A stretch of 64,000 bases of DNA, from assembly GCF_003751085.1 (NCBI RefSeq), contig NZ_RJJY01000001.1:4774001-4838000 (forward strand). The letters run 5' to 3'. A program made the translations under genes and the position numbers. Positions 27,740-36,622 of the stretch are shown in pieces (the stretch's first letter is position 1; every line of letters starts with the position of its first letter). Below the pieces are notes generated by a model that saw nothing but the letters and a program-made list of their open reading frames with translations, was not told the origin of the DNA and searched no databases. The stretch is from Micromonospora sp. Llam0 (GTDB taxonomy: Bacteria; Actinomycetota; Actinomycetes; Mycobacteriales; Micromonosporaceae).

Positions 27740-29079
27740 CCGACCAGCACGCCGTAGTCGGGGTGCCAGGCCGGGCCGGCGGTCAGCACCGCCGCGGCGG
27801 CCGCCGCGTCCAGCCCGGCGCTGGTCATCAGGGCGGCGAGCCGGCCGGAGACGTGGCCGGTGGCGAAGGAGGTGCCGGCCCAGGCGGCGAAGCCGTCGAA
27901 GTGCAGCACCGGCTGGCCGGGCAGGACCATCTCCCCGTCGACGTACGTGCTGGTGCGGTCGCCGTACGCGCTGGCGTCCACCCAGGAGCCGTAGCTGCTG
28001 TAGTCGGCCGGCACCGGGACGCCGTCGGTCGCGTCGAGGGCAGCGACGGCCAGCACACCGGGCAGCGCCGCTGGCCAGGATGGGCGGCTGGTGCCGGCGT
28101 TGCCGGCGGCGGCGACCACCGCCGTCGTCTTCGGCAGCGCGGCGAGGGCGTTGGCCAGCGGCAACGGCGGCTGGTCGTGTTGCGTGAAGTAACCGAGGGA
28201 GAGGTTGATGACCGACACCTTCGGGCCGAGCCGGCCGATCGCGGCGATCAGGCCCTCCTCGTCGCCGATGCCGTTGGCGTCCAGTGCCGACTCCGGGTCG
28301 ACCCGTACGCCCGGGGCGGCCTGCCGTACGACACCGGCGACGAAGGTGCCGTGCCCGCCCTGCAGGGCCAGTTGGGTGCCGCCGAGGTACAGCGGGTCCT
28401 CGTCGTCGGGCTCCGGCAGGTAGCTGCCGCCGAGCCAGTCCGGGTGCACGTCGCCGGCCAGCCGCCAGATGCCGGTGTCGCAGACGCCGACCGTGACGTC
28501 GGCCCCTTCACCGAGCCGGGCCGGGTCCGGCGGTGGCAGCGCGGCCGCGACCCGTGGTGGCCCGCCGGGGTTGCCCATGATGTTGCCGAAGCCGAGCAGT
28601 ACGTGGTGTGGCTGCACCTGTGGGGCCCGCCCGCCGGGCCACTGGCGCGGGTCGCGGAGCTGGTCGACCACAGCCGGGACGTCGGTTTCCCGGTCGAAGC
28701 GCAGCCGGCCGACCTGGGCGAAACCGTCGTCCTCGGTGACCTGGTGGCCGTCGGCGCGCAGCCGGGCCGCCACCCGGTCCACGTCGGCCGGGGCGACCAG
28801 TAGTTGCCGGGGGCGGTAGAGGAACTCCTTGCCGGCTGTCGCGGTGTACCGCCGTACCGCCGGGTGAGCGGCCAGGATCTCCAGGAACGCCCGTTGATAG
28901 CTCTGGTCGAGGGACCGGTCGGCGGGTCCTGGCGCGCCGGCCTGGCCGGTCAGGTGCGACCAGCTGGTCGCCGGGTCGAGGGGCAGCAGCGCGGCGGCCA
29001 ACGCGGACCACCCCAGCAGCCGCCGGCGGGAGACTTGCCCGGGGAGACCCGGCACGGGGTGACGGTGGTCGGACGACAC
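27736..29079 (-). CDS. Subtilisin-like (S8) serine protease, exported
   Basis: 447 residues from GTG 29079, which has GGAGGG 5 nt upstream. A Tat-like signal (SRRRLLGWSALAAALLP, ~17-33) is followed by a prodomain-like stretch (~50-165) and the S8 catalytic domain. The triad is intact: D201 in VCDTGIW, H243 in GGHGTFVAGV and S404 in GTSFATGHVSG. The oxyanion Asn is in VVAAAGNAGTS. First gene of a three-gene operon with the ECF sigma factor and the small unknown protein, divergent from a CHAT protein. A protease in a sigma-factor operon could process a signalling component; the substrate is unknown. Confidence 0.92.
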   Translation of the reverse strand: MSSDHRHPVPGLPGQVSRRRLLGWSALAAALLPLDPATSWSHLTGQAGAPGPADRSLDQSYQRAFLEILAAHPAVRRYTATAGKEFLYRPRQLLVAPADVDRVAARLRADGHQVTEDDGFAQVGRLRFDRETDVPAVVDQLRDPRQWPGGRAPQVQPHHVLLGFGNIMGNPGGPPRVAAALPPPDPARLGEGADVTVGVCDTGIWRLAGDVHPDWLGGSYLPEPDDEDPLYLGGTQLALQGGHGTFVAGVVRQAAPGVRVDPESALDANGIGDEEGLIAAIGRLGPKVSVINLSLGYFTQHDQPPLPLANALAALPKTTAVVAAAGNAGTSRPSWPAALPGVLAVAALDATDGVPVPADYSSYGSWVDASAYGDRTSTYVDGEMVLPGQPVLHFDGFAAWAGTSFATGHVSGRLAALMTSAGLDAAAAAAVLTAGPAWHPDYGVLVG

Positions 29080-29245
29080 CTGACCCTCCAAGCGGGTGGG
29101 AGACGGGGCCGGCACCACGAGGGCGACCACAGAAGGTTACGGGACCGACACGATTATTTCAAAGGATAGTTAGGTGTCAATTAAGTGACTGGCGCCCGGG
29201 TGCCGGCGTTGACCCGGGGTGCACGGGTGGGGAATTCTCTGTCTT
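29080..29245. promoter_or_regulatory. Shared divergent promoter region, S8/sigma operon and CHAT gene
   Basis: 166 bp separate the two divergent starts. The centre (29150-29190) is A/T-rich: CACGATTATTTCAAAGGATAG followed by TTAGGTGTCAATTAAGTG. Shared regulation by the ECF sigma factor is plausible, but no matching -35/-10 pair on both strands could be demonstrated. Confidence 0.4.
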
Positions 29246-31909
29246 GTGACCGAACGCGCCGATTCCGGTGTCGACCTGGCACAGCGGGCCCTGGACACGG
29301 TCCAGCGCTACCCACACGAGGCCATCTCGATCGCCCACCGGGTGCTTGCCGACGCACCCGACGCCCACACCCGGTCCACTGCGGAACGCGCCATCGGCCT
29401 GGCGTTACGCGAGCTCAACGACCTGACCGGCGCGGCACTCCACCTGCGTCGGGCGGTACGGGCCGGGGACGACGCCCGGCTGCGGGCACTGGCCCGGATG
29501 AGCCTCGGCTACGTACTGGCCAGTGCCGGCCGGACCACCGCCGCGCTGCGGGTCGTCACCCTGGCCCTGCCGCAGCTGACCGGCGCCGACGCCGGTCGGG
29601 CCCGGATGCAGCGCGGCGTGGTGCTGCACTACCGGGGCCGGTTCGACGAAGCGGTCCGCGACTACGACCAGGCGGTGGAGATCGCCCGCCGCGAGGGCGA
29701 CCTGCTGCTGGAGGCGCGCGCCCGCAACAACCGGGGGCTGCTCAACGCCCACCTCAACGCCCACCTCGACGCCGACACCGACGACGACCTGAACCGCGCC
29801 GCGGCCATCTTCAGTCAGCTCGGGCTGGACCTGGCCGCCGCCGACGCCCGGTGGAACAGCGGCATCGCCACCGGACAACGCGGCGACGTGGCCGGCGCGC
29901 TGCACTGTTTCGCCGAGGTCGACAACGAGTACCGCCGGCTCGCGGTGCCCCGCCCCGCGCTGCTGCTGGACCGCTTCGAGCTGCTGCTGTCCGTACCGCT
30001 GATCGACGAGGCGGTCACGGTGGCCGAGACCGCCGTGACCGAGCTGCGCCGGCTCGGGATGGCCTCGGACCTGGCCGAGGCGCTGCTCGCCCAGGCGCGG
30101 GCCGCGCTGCTCGCCGGCGACCTGGCCACCGCGGCCGACACCGCCGGGGCGGCGCGTAGCCGGTTCCGACGGCAGGGCCGGCGAGCCTGGGCCACCCTCG
30201 CCCGGCACGTCGAGCTACGGGCCGGGTACGCCCGGGGCACCCGGTCCCCCGCGCTGCTCGCCGCGATGATCCGTACCGCCGATCAGCTCGACGCCACCGG
30301 CTGGCCCGGACCGGCGCTGACCAGCAGGATCGAGGCCGCCCGGCTGGCCACCACGCTGGGCCGGCACAGCCGGGCGGTCGAACTGCTGGAGGTCGCGGCG
30401 GACGCCCGGCGTCGGGGCACCGCACCGCGGCGGGCCCAGGGGTGGTACGCCCTGGCGTTGCGCCACCGGCTGGCCGGCGACGAGTCCGGGGCGACCCGCG
30501 CGCTGCGCCACGGTCTGGCCGTACTCGACGGGCACCGCGCCTCGCTCGGCGCGACCGAGCTGCGGGCCAACAGCGGGACGTACGGCAAGGAGCTGGCCGC
30601 CGAAGGTCTGGACATCGCGATCCGGCGGGGCGCACCGGCGCAGGTGCTGACCTGGGCGGAACGGTGGCGGGCCAACGCGCTGCGGATGCGGCGGGTCTCA
30701 CCGCCACCGGATCCGGACCTGGCCACCGCGCTGACCGAGCTGCGGATGGTCAGCGCCGCACTGGAGGACGCGCTGCTGGCTGGCAACCCGGTGCAGACGC
30801 TGCGCGGCAGTCAGGCCCGGCTGGAGCAGCGGATCCGGGAGCTGACCCGAGGGGTCAACGGTGGCGGCGAACTGCTCGCGCCGCCCGGGGTCACCGACCT
30901 CGCCACGGCGCTCGGTGCCGCCGTACTGCTGGAGCTGGTGGCGCACGGCGAACGGCTGCTCGCGGTGCTGGTCCACGACGGCCGGCCGACGCTGCACGAT
31001 CTCGGGTCGCTGACCGACGCGGTGCGGGTGGCCCGGCTGCACCGGTTCGGGTTGCGCCGGCTGGTCACCACCGGCGACAGCGCCGACGCCGAGGCCGGGG
31101 TGCGGCATACCGCCGGCGCGTTGGACCGGCAACTGTTCGATCCGGTACGCGACCTGATCGCCGACCGGCCGTTGGTGATCGTGCCGATCGGCGAGCTGCA
31201 CGCCGTACCGTGGTCGGGTCTGCCGACCTGTGCGGGCCGGGCGGTGACCGTGGCACCGTCGGCGACGGCGTGGCTGCGGGCCACCGGCCGGCGCACCGGC
31301 GGGGCAGACCCGCAGCCTGCCGGCGGACCGGCGGTGCTGGTGGCCGGGCCGCGGCTGCCGGCCGCCGAGACCGAGGTACGGCAGCTCAGTGCGGTGCTGC
31401 CCGGCTCCCGCACGCTCACCGGGGCCGCCGCCACCGCCGACGCGGTGACCGGGGCGCTCAACGGCGCGCGGCTGGCGCACATCGCCGCGCACGGGCGGTT
31501 CCGGGCGGACAACCCGCTATTCTCCACACTGGAGCTAGCTGACGGACCGTTGACCGCGTACGAACTGGAGCGGATCACCAGCCCGCCCGGTTGCGTGGTG
31601 TTGTCGGCCTGTGATTCCGGGCTGGCCGGGGTCCGCCCCGGCGACGAGGTGATGGGCTTCACCGCAGTGCTGCTGGCGCTGGGCGCCCGCTGCCTGATCG
31701 CGACGGTGCTGCCGGTGCCGGGCGAGCTGACCACCGCGCTGATGCTGGAGCTGCACGGCGAGATGCTGGCCGGGCATGCTCCGGCGGTGGCGCTGGCGCG
31801 GGCGCAGCAGGCGTTCGCCGCCGGGCCGGACGGTGGGGCCGGGCCGGACGGTGGGGCCGCAGCCCGGCACGCGACGGCGGCCGCTTTTGTCTGCTTCGGC
31901 GCCGGCTAG
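29246..31909 (+). CDS. TPR-CHAT domain protein (caspase-like protease)
   Basis: 887 residues from GTG 29246; an upstream in-frame start at 29219 is possible. The N-terminal ~500 residues are helical TPR-type repeats (AGRARMQRGVVLHYRGRFDEAVRDYDQAVEIARREGD and similar). A C-terminal CHAT domain (~590-880) has both catalytic residues: H749 in HIAAHGRF and C789 in LSACDSG. There is no signal peptide, so it is cytoplasmic. CHAT proteases are the caspase-like effectors or regulators of many bacterial signalling and defence systems. It lies divergent from the S8 protease/ECF sigma operon, a pairing that suggests one functional module. The downstream tail has an imperfect GPDGGA duplication. Confidence 0.92.
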   Translation: MTERADSGVDLAQRALDTVQRYPHEAISIAHRVLADAPDAHTRSTAERAIGLALRELNDLTGAALHLRRAVRAGDDARLRALARMSLGYVLASAGRTTAALRVVTLALPQLTGADAGRARMQRGVVLHYRGRFDEAVRDYDQAVEIARREGDLLLEARARNNRGLLNAHLNAHLDADTDDDLNRAAAIFSQLGLDLAAADARWNSGIATGQRGDVAGALHCFAEVDNEYRRLAVPRPALLLDRFELLLSVPLIDEAVTVAETAVTELRRLGMASDLAEALLAQARAALLAGDLATAADTAGAARSRFRRQGRRAWATLARHVELRAGYARGTRSPALLAAMIRTADQLDATGWPGPALTSRIEAARLATTLGRHSRAVELLEVAADARRRGTAPRRAQGWYALALRHRLAGDESGATRALRHGLAVLDGHRASLGATELRANSGTYGKELAAEGLDIAIRRGAPAQVLTWAERWRANALRMRRVSPPPDPDLATALTELRMVSAALEDALLAGNPVQTLRGSQARLEQRIRELTRGVNGGGELLAPPGVTDLATALGAAVLLELVAHGERLLAVLVHDGRPTLHDLGSLTDAVRVARLHRFGLRRLVTTGDSADAEAGVRHTAGALDRQLFDPVRDLIADRPLVIVPIGELHAVPWSGLPTCAGRAVTVAPSATAWLRATGRRTGGADPQPAGGPAVLVAGPRLPAAETEVRQLSAVLPGSRTLTGAAATADAVTGALNGARLAHIAAHGRFRADNPLFSTLELADGPLTAYELERITSPPGCVVLSACDSGLAGVRPGDEVMGFTAVLLALGARCLIATVLPVPGELTTALMLELHGEMLAGHAPAVALARAQQAFAAGPDGGAGPDGGAAARHATAAAFVCFGAG

Positions 31910-31954
31910 CCACCAACCCATTGACACGTTTCGCTTAATTGTTCGAAACTTGTC

Positions 31955-31990
31955 GCAGTGACATCAGTGATCTTCGATTGATGTCACTGC
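31955..31990. promoter_or_regulatory. 12-bp inverted repeat between CHAT and CE15 genes
   Basis: GCAGTGACATCA (31955-31966) and TGATGTCACTGC (31979-31990) are perfect reverse complements with a 12-nt loop. It starts 46 bp after the CHAT stop and ends 28 bp before the CE15 start. A second short repeat, GTTTCG...CGAAAC, lies upstream at 31928-31949. It could terminate the CHAT transcript or be an operator for the plant-polymer gene. Confidence 0.5.
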
Positions 31991-32018
31991 CATCACCTAG
32001 CCGGAAGGGAGAGCCCTG

Positions 32019-33722
32019 GTGACCATAAACTCGGGCCGCTCGAAGCTCCGTTCGGCGGTCGTCGTGTTGTCCACAGCAGCCCTCGCGGTCGCTGGAGCCA
32101 TGACAGCACTGGCGGGAACCCACACCGCCGACGCCGCCGTTGGCAGCCTCGCCTTCGCCTCGGACGTCGAGGACGAGGGCGCCGACTGCCCCGTACCCAA
32201 TCCAGGTTCCTTCAGCCCCAATTCCCGGCTTCCGGATCCGTTCCGGAAGATCGACGGTTCACGGATCACCACAAAGGCCGAGTGGGTCTGCCGGCGGGCC
32301 GAGATCCGGGAGCAGGCCGAACGGTACGTCTACGGTGACAAGCCGGCCAAGCCGGCCACCGTCACCGGCACCGTGACCAGCTCCACCATCACGGTGAACG
32401 TCTCGCACAACGGCCGCAGCTCCAGCTTCTCGGCCAGCGTGCAACTGCCCAGCGGCGCCGGACCCCACCCGGCCGTCATCGTCTACGGCGGATTCGGCGC
32501 GGACACCGCCACCATCCGGTCCGCCGGTGCCGCCGTGATCAGCTTCGACCCGTTCTCCGTCGGCCAGGAGGGCACCGGACGCAGCAACAAGCAGGGTGCC
32601 TTCTACAGCATCTACGGCTCGTCCAGCAGCACCGGACTGCTGATGGCCTGGGCGTGGGGCGTCAGCCGGATCATCGACGTCATCGAGCAGTCCGGCGGCA
32701 ACATCCTGCGGACCGACATCGGGGTCACCGGCTGCTCCCGCTTCGGCAAGGGGGCCTTCGTAGCCGGCGTCTTCGACCAACGGGTCGCGCTGACCATGCC
32801 GATCGAATCGGGCAGCGGTGGTGCGCCGGCCTTTCGCGCGATCGCTCAGGAAGCCGGGGCGCAGCCGCTGAGCAGCGCGTACGGCGAGCAGCCATGGCTC
32901 GGCGACGCGTTCGGCTCGTACACCGGCAACCCGGCCGGCCTGCCGGTGGACACCCACCAGATGGTCGGCATGGTCGCCCCGCGTGGCCTGTTCATCATGG
33001 AGAACCCGCACATCGACTGGCTGGCAGCCCAGTCTGGCAGCGTCGCCGCGCTCGGCGGCGCCGAGGTCTACCGCGCGCTCGGGGCGTACGAGAACATCAC
33101 CTACTGGTCCGCCGTCTCCGACGGCACCCACTGCGCCAGCCGGTCGGAGTGGCGCACCCCGCTGCAGCAGCACATCCAGAAGTACCTGCTGAACACCGGC
33201 AGCGCGGCCGGCACCTTCCGGATCGCCAGCAACAAGTCCGGCAACCTGGCCCAGTGGCGGGACTGGACGACGCCGACCCTCGCCGACGGCCCAACCACCC
33301 CGCCGCCGACCACGGCTCCACCGACGACTCCACCACCGACCACCGCACCGCCGACGACTCCACCACCGACCACCGCACCGCCGACGACTCCACCACCCAC
33401 CACCCCACCGCCGACGACTCCACCACCGGCTGGCGGCTGCACGGCGACGGTGTCGGTCAACCAGTGGCCGGGCGGCTTCGTCGCCACCGTACGGGTGACC
33501 GCCGGCTCCTCGCCGGTCAACGGCTGGTCGGTCACCATGGCCCTGCCGTCGGGCGCCAACGTGACCAACGCCTGGAACGCCAGCCGGAGCGGTAACAGCG
33601 GCACCGTCCAGTTCAGCAACGTCAGCTACAACGGCAACATCGGTGCCGGCCAGTCGACCGAGTTCGGCTTCCAGGGCACCGGTACCGGCACCGGCATGAC
33701 CCCCACCTGCTCAGCCGGGTAG
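32019..33722 (+). CDS. Secreted glucuronoyl esterase (CE15) with CBM2
   Basis: 567 residues, GTG 32019 after AAGGGAGAG. Signal peptide ~1-40. The CE15 esterase domain (~50-400) has catalytic Ser240 in GCSRFGK, the acidic residue E263 in PIESGSGG, and His371 in DGTHCAS; the enzyme cleaves ester links between lignin alcohols and glucuronoxylan. A Pro/Thr linker (~425-475) made of a 30-bp DNA repeat joins a C-terminal CBM2 cellulose-binding module (GGCTATVSVNQWPGGF...NVSYNGNIGAGQSTEFGFQGTGTG). An extracellular lignocellulose enzyme, common in Micromonospora. Followed by a strong terminator. Confidence 0.93.
   Translation: MTINSGRSKLRSAVVVLSTAALAVAGAMTALAGTHTADAAVGSLAFASDVEDEGADCPVPNPGSFSPNSRLPDPFRKIDGSRITTKAEWVCRRAEIREQAERYVYGDKPAKPATVTGTVTSSTITVNVSHNGRSSSFSASVQLPSGAGPHPAVIVYGGFGADTATIRSAGAAVISFDPFSVGQEGTGRSNKQGAFYSIYGSSSSTGLLMAWAWGVSRIIDVIEQSGGNILRTDIGVTGCSRFGKGAFVAGVFDQRVALTMPIESGSGGAPAFRAIAQEAGAQPLSSAYGEQPWLGDAFGSYTGNPAGLPVDTHQMVGMVAPRGLFIMENPHIDWLAAQSGSVAALGGAEVYRALGAYENITYWSAVSDGTHCASRSEWRTPLQQHIQKYLLNTGSAAGTFRIASNKSGNLAQWRDWTTPTLADGPTTPPPTTAPPTTPPPTTAPPTTPPPTTAPPTTPPPTTPPPTTPPPAGGCTATVSVNQWPGGFVATVRVTAGSSPVNGWSVTMALPSGANVTNAWNASRSGNSGTVQFSNVSYNGNIGAGQSTEFGFQGTGTGTGMTPTCSAG
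33321..33430 (+). repeat. 30-bp tandem repeat coding the Pro/Thr linker
   Basis: CCGACGACTCCACCACC recurs at 33321, 33351, 33381 and 33411, giving about four 30-bp units that encode PPTTPPPTTA-type linker. The units are near-identical at DNA level, so the linker length may vary by recombination. Confidence 0.8.
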
Positions 33723-33739
33723 TCCGCTTGCGGAACCAT

Positions 33740-33797
33740 GAGGACCCCGTCGGGGGGTGGTCGACGACAAGCCGGCCACCCCCACGGCGAGGTCCTC
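33740..33797 (+). terminator. Large two-part hairpin after CE15 gene
   Basis: GAGGACC (33740-33746) pairs with GGTCCTC (33791-33797), and inside it GGGGGTGG (33753-33760) pairs with CCACCCCC (33776-33783). It starts 18 bp after the esterase stop and lies before the convergent gene ending at 33865, so it can serve both strands. Confidence 0.7.
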
Positions 33798-33864
33798 ACT
33801 TTGGTACCTGGATCGAGGCGCCTGGATCAACTCACGAGATCACGGGTGACCTCCGGCGAGTTGA

Positions 33865-34344
33865 TCAGAGCCCGCACCCCCACCGCTCCTGCATCTTGAT
33901 CAGGATCGGCATGCTCTGGGTCACCACACCGTCCGTCAGCGTCATCTCGGCCCGGTACTCGCCGAAGTCCAGCGGCGGCAGGGTCATCGCCACCCAGGCG
34001 ATGCCGACATACCGGTCGCCGTTCGACCCCGGCGCGATCGGATGCGGCAGGCCGTAGTCCGTACCCTCGGGCAGACCGTGCATGTCGACGTGCAGGGGCG
34101 CCGACCACGAGCCGGCGACGAATCCAACGAAGTACGTGAAGTTGGACTGGTTGGCCGGGAGACAGACTCGCTGCTCGGAGTCGGCCAGATCCCAGGTCGC
34201 CTGCGAGGTGCCGGCGGCGGGGGCCGGAGCCGCCGAACCTGCGCCACCGGCCGCCGACGCGGTCGATGGACTGATCGCCAAGGTCAGTGCCAGGCCGGTT
34301 GCCACGGCGAGCGCCACCTTGACCGAACGGGACGACAATCTCAC
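33865..34344 (-). CDS. Small secreted protein of unknown function
   Basis: 159 residues from GTG 34344, which has AAGGAGG 6 nt upstream; the longer open frame back to 34428 lacks a ribosome site. Signal peptide ~1-32 (VALAVATGLALTLAISPSTASAA). The mature domain carries TWDLADSEQRVCLPANQSNFTYFVGFVAG and EGTDYGLPHPIAPGS, with two Cys (RVCLPAN and WGCGL at the C-terminus) that may form a disulfide. The pattern looks like a compact beta-sandwich. No family is recognised. Convergent with the CE15 gene. Confidence 0.75.
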   Translation of the reverse strand: MRLSSRSVKVALAVATGLALTLAISPSTASAAGGAGSAAPAPAAGTSQATWDLADSEQRVCLPANQSNFTYFVGFVAGSWSAPLHVDMHGLPEGTDYGLPHPIAPGSNGDRYVGIAWVAMTLPPLDFGEYRAEMTLTDGVVTQSMPILIKMQERWGCGL

Positions 34345-34711
34345 GATGAGCCTCCTTCGGTGATCCTTCCTCGGACGACCTCCAACCCCAGAACCCGGTC
34401 CGCACCCGGTTCGCCGCCCCTTGTGCACGGAGTATCACGCGGGCGTTCCTCGAACACCACGCACCTCTTGGGTATCCCCTACATCCACACCAGCATCGAT
34501 GTTGCTGAATTGGGTTCGCTCGTGCTGAAATGACTCACATCGCCGCAGCGCGGGGGCAACCGCGCTGGGAACGGCCAGCCGGGAGCATCGCAGCGTCGAC
34601 AGCGCGGCACCTGGCAGACACCCGCGCCGCACCGCCCGACGGGCTACCCGTCGGCAACATCCACTCTGGTCTGCCAAGGCATCGGATTCGGCGACGAGGT
34701 GAGAAGTAGCC
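34345..34711. other. Gene-free divergent region
   Basis: 367 bp between the small secreted protein gene and the membrane-anchored unknown at 34712. No credible gene, hairpin or operator could be identified. It presumably holds the two divergent promoters. Confidence 0.5.
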
Positions 34712-35293
34712 ATGGTTTCCCCGGAGAGATCCGCCAGGTGGTACCGAAACCGCTTCGCCTGGGTAGCGGTGATCCTGCTCGCGACGTCGGTCAGCGTGGT
34801 CGTGCTGGTCAACTCGGCCGACCCGGAACTGACACCGGCCGATCTGCGCGGACAGATCATGACCCGGATGCGCGCCACGCTCGAACAGGCAGACCCAGAG
34901 CAGCACAACCACGCCGGACACATCGTGCAGGCGGCCAACGGGGACGAGCCGTCACCGGCGGTGATCTGCGGGGTCCACGTCTACGGCCACGAGCCGACCG
35001 ACGTCGACACGCTCGCCGACGTACGGACCGTCTACGGCTTCCACCTCTGCGGGGTCGCCGGACCCGACCGCCCCTGGGACGTCGCACCGAAGCTCGCCGG
35101 GCCGGTGATCATGGACCTGTCCACCGAGCCACCCGGCATCCAGGTGGTCGAGGCCACCGCCGAGATCATGTTCGTCGACCGGCTGCGGCAGATGTTCCCA
35201 CCGAAGTACGCCGAGCTGGCGATGAAGGAGGCCCTGGCCGAACCGGAGATGGCCGATCTGCGCCGCCGGTACGACGCTGCCGCCGGGCTCTGA
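34712..35293 (+). CDS. Membrane-anchored protein of unknown function
   Basis: 193 residues; ATG 34712 is preceded by GAGGTGAG. One N-terminal membrane helix (~15-35; FAWVAVILLATSVSVVVLVNS) is followed by an extracytoplasmic domain. That domain carries ICGVHVYGHEPTDVDTLADVRTVYGFHLCGVAG and DLSTEPPGIQVVEATAE, with a Cys pair (ICG, LCG) that may bond. The C-terminus is helical and charged (DRLRQMFPPKYAELAMKEALAEPEMADLRRRYDAA). No known family is recognised. Lies just before the IS element. Confidence 0.7.
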   Translation: MVSPERSARWYRNRFAWVAVILLATSVSVVVLVNSADPELTPADLRGQIMTRMRATLEQADPEQHNHAGHIVQAANGDEPSPAVICGVHVYGHEPTDVDTLADVRTVYGFHLCGVAGPDRPWDVAPKLAGPVIMDLSTEPPGIQVVEATAEIMFVDRLRQMFPPKYAELAMKEALAEPEMADLRRRYDAAAGL

Positions 35294-35506
35294 CCCGGGA
35301 GCCGGTGGGTCGGCCGGACACCAGCCGGGGCGTACGCCGCCGCCCGGTTCCGCCGGGAGCAGGTACGGGGGCCGACTCGAAATCGGGGCCTGCGGACATA
35401 CGCCCGCCGAAGGACACAGGGACTTACTTTGCTTTTACCCCGGTCACCAATCGGGGGTCATCGCCGATCCCGTCGATGACATCGAGGCGCAAAATTCGTC
35501 AACACA

Positions 35507-35518
35507 GAGGCCTATTCA
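35507..35518 (+). repeat. IS left terminal inverted repeat
   Basis: GAGGCCTATTCA, the exact reverse complement of the right end at 36302-36313. Inward continuation CAGGC is shared after a one-base gap. Confidence 0.85.
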
Positions 35519-35624
35519 GCAGGCCTCCGACCCGCTACAGTAGACCCCCAATAAAAAGGACGATCCGCTCTTCCGTAGGATGGAGTTACCACACCACATC
35601 ACAGAGAAAAGCGGACCGCCGAAC

Positions 35625-36308
35625 ATGTATCATACCACTGGCTTCACCACGGACCAGATCCGCGACCTCTGCGTGCTGGTCCGTGCGGAATGCGGCTCTT
35701 CGAGGAGCCCGGAATGCCAGGATCTGGATGTGGAGCCATGGCCCCCGGTCCTTGGTCTCTACCGCGCTGTCGTCGTCGCGTTGACCTACCTGCGTCGCAA
35801 CCGCGTCCAAGCGGAGATCGCCGAAGCACACGGCGTCTCCCAGCCGACGATCTCCCGAGCGGTCACCGGCATCACCCCGGTCCTCGACCGCGTGCTGACG
35901 GAGTTCGTACCGACAGCCGACGACCTCAGCCCGACCGCCCAGTACATCGTCGACGGCGCGCTCGCCTGGATCTCCGATCCCGTCACCGGCAACCACCACG
36001 ACTCGTACGCGATCAACGACACCGAGGTCCTCGTCACCCTGAATCCCGGAGACTGGATCGGTGACAAGGGCTACGTCGGCAACGGAATGATCACCCCGTA
36101 CAAGAAGCCCAAAGGTGGCGAGCTCGCGGAATGGCAGAAGGAATACAACCGGCAGGTCAACAAGATCCGCTGGGTTGTGGAACAGGTCATCGCGAACCTG
36201 AAGACATGGCGAATCCTGCACACCGACTACCGCAGACCGCTTGCGACCTTCACAGAAACGATCTCCTGTGTCATCGGGTTGCACTTCTACAGGATCGCCT
36301 GTGAATAG
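35625..36308 (+). pseudogene. IS5-family transposase with internal deletion
   Basis: From ATG 35625, ~227 residues. An HTH_Tnp_4-like N-terminus (LTYLRRNRVQAEIAEAHGVSQPTISRAVTGITPVLDRVL) and the DDE_4 C-terminal half (WIGDKGYVGNGMITPYKKPKGGEL, VNKIRWVVEQVIANLKTWRILHTDYRRPL) are well kept. In intact relatives YIVDGTL is followed by ~30 residues before GRLAWISDPVTG; here YIVDG runs directly into ALAWISDPVTG. The frame is preserved, but residues needed around the first catalytic Asp are lost. Activity is unlikely. Confidence 0.75.
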
Positions 36309-36313
36309 GCCTC
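36302..36313 (+). repeat. IS right terminal inverted repeat
   Basis: TGAATAGGCCTC, overlapping the transposase stop codon; perfect complement of the left end at 35507-35518. Confidence 0.85.
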
Positions 36314-36508
36314 ATAGTCACCAACTCGGAGCTTCACATTCTTCATCACCAGAGGATACGGAAATCCATGACAATCGTCATGTCGTGTTCCTGACCGGCC
36401 TAACAGCTCAGCTCGGGACCCGTGGATCCGGCTGGGTCAGCGGACCGGCGGCATGCGGCAGGGCCCAGCCAGGCCCTCGACCTCGGCCTTCGACTGGCAG
36501 GTGGCCCT

Positions 36509-36540
36509 GTGGTGGTCGGGACCAAGGTCCCGACCACCAC
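36509..36540. promoter_or_regulatory. Perfect 15-bp-arm palindrome upstream of DoxX gene
   Basis: Arms 36509-36523 (GTGGTGGTCGGGACC) and 36526-36540 are exact reverse complements around a 2-base centre (AA). It lies 82 bp before the DoxX start, in a 309-bp region (36314-36622) with no other gene. The tiny centre favours a DNA-binding site or a bidirectional terminator for IS read-through over a simple RNA switch. Confidence 0.6.
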
Positions 36541-36622
36541 GGGTGTTCCGCCTCAGGCGGCGGGACCCGTCAACGCGGGAAGCTGATCTCGTCACAGCGA
36601 GATACGAGTCGCGGAGGCGACG

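Larger units (their letters stand above)
35507..36313 (+). mobile_element. IS5-group insertion sequence, defective
   Basis: 807 bp bounded by perfect 12-bp terminal inverted repeats (GAGGCCTATTCA at 35507-35518; TGAATAGGCCTC at 36302-36313), extendable to ~17 bp with one gap. It contains one transposase frame with an internal deletion. The three bases on each side (ACA left, ATA right) do not match, so no clear target-site duplication remains. The element is most likely immobile unless helped in trans. Confidence 0.8.

Noticed and set aside
33321..33430. Direct repeats that look like a CRISPR array
   Set aside because: Units are 30 bp head to tail without unique spacers and encode an in-frame Pro/Thr linker. 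No cas genes in the window.
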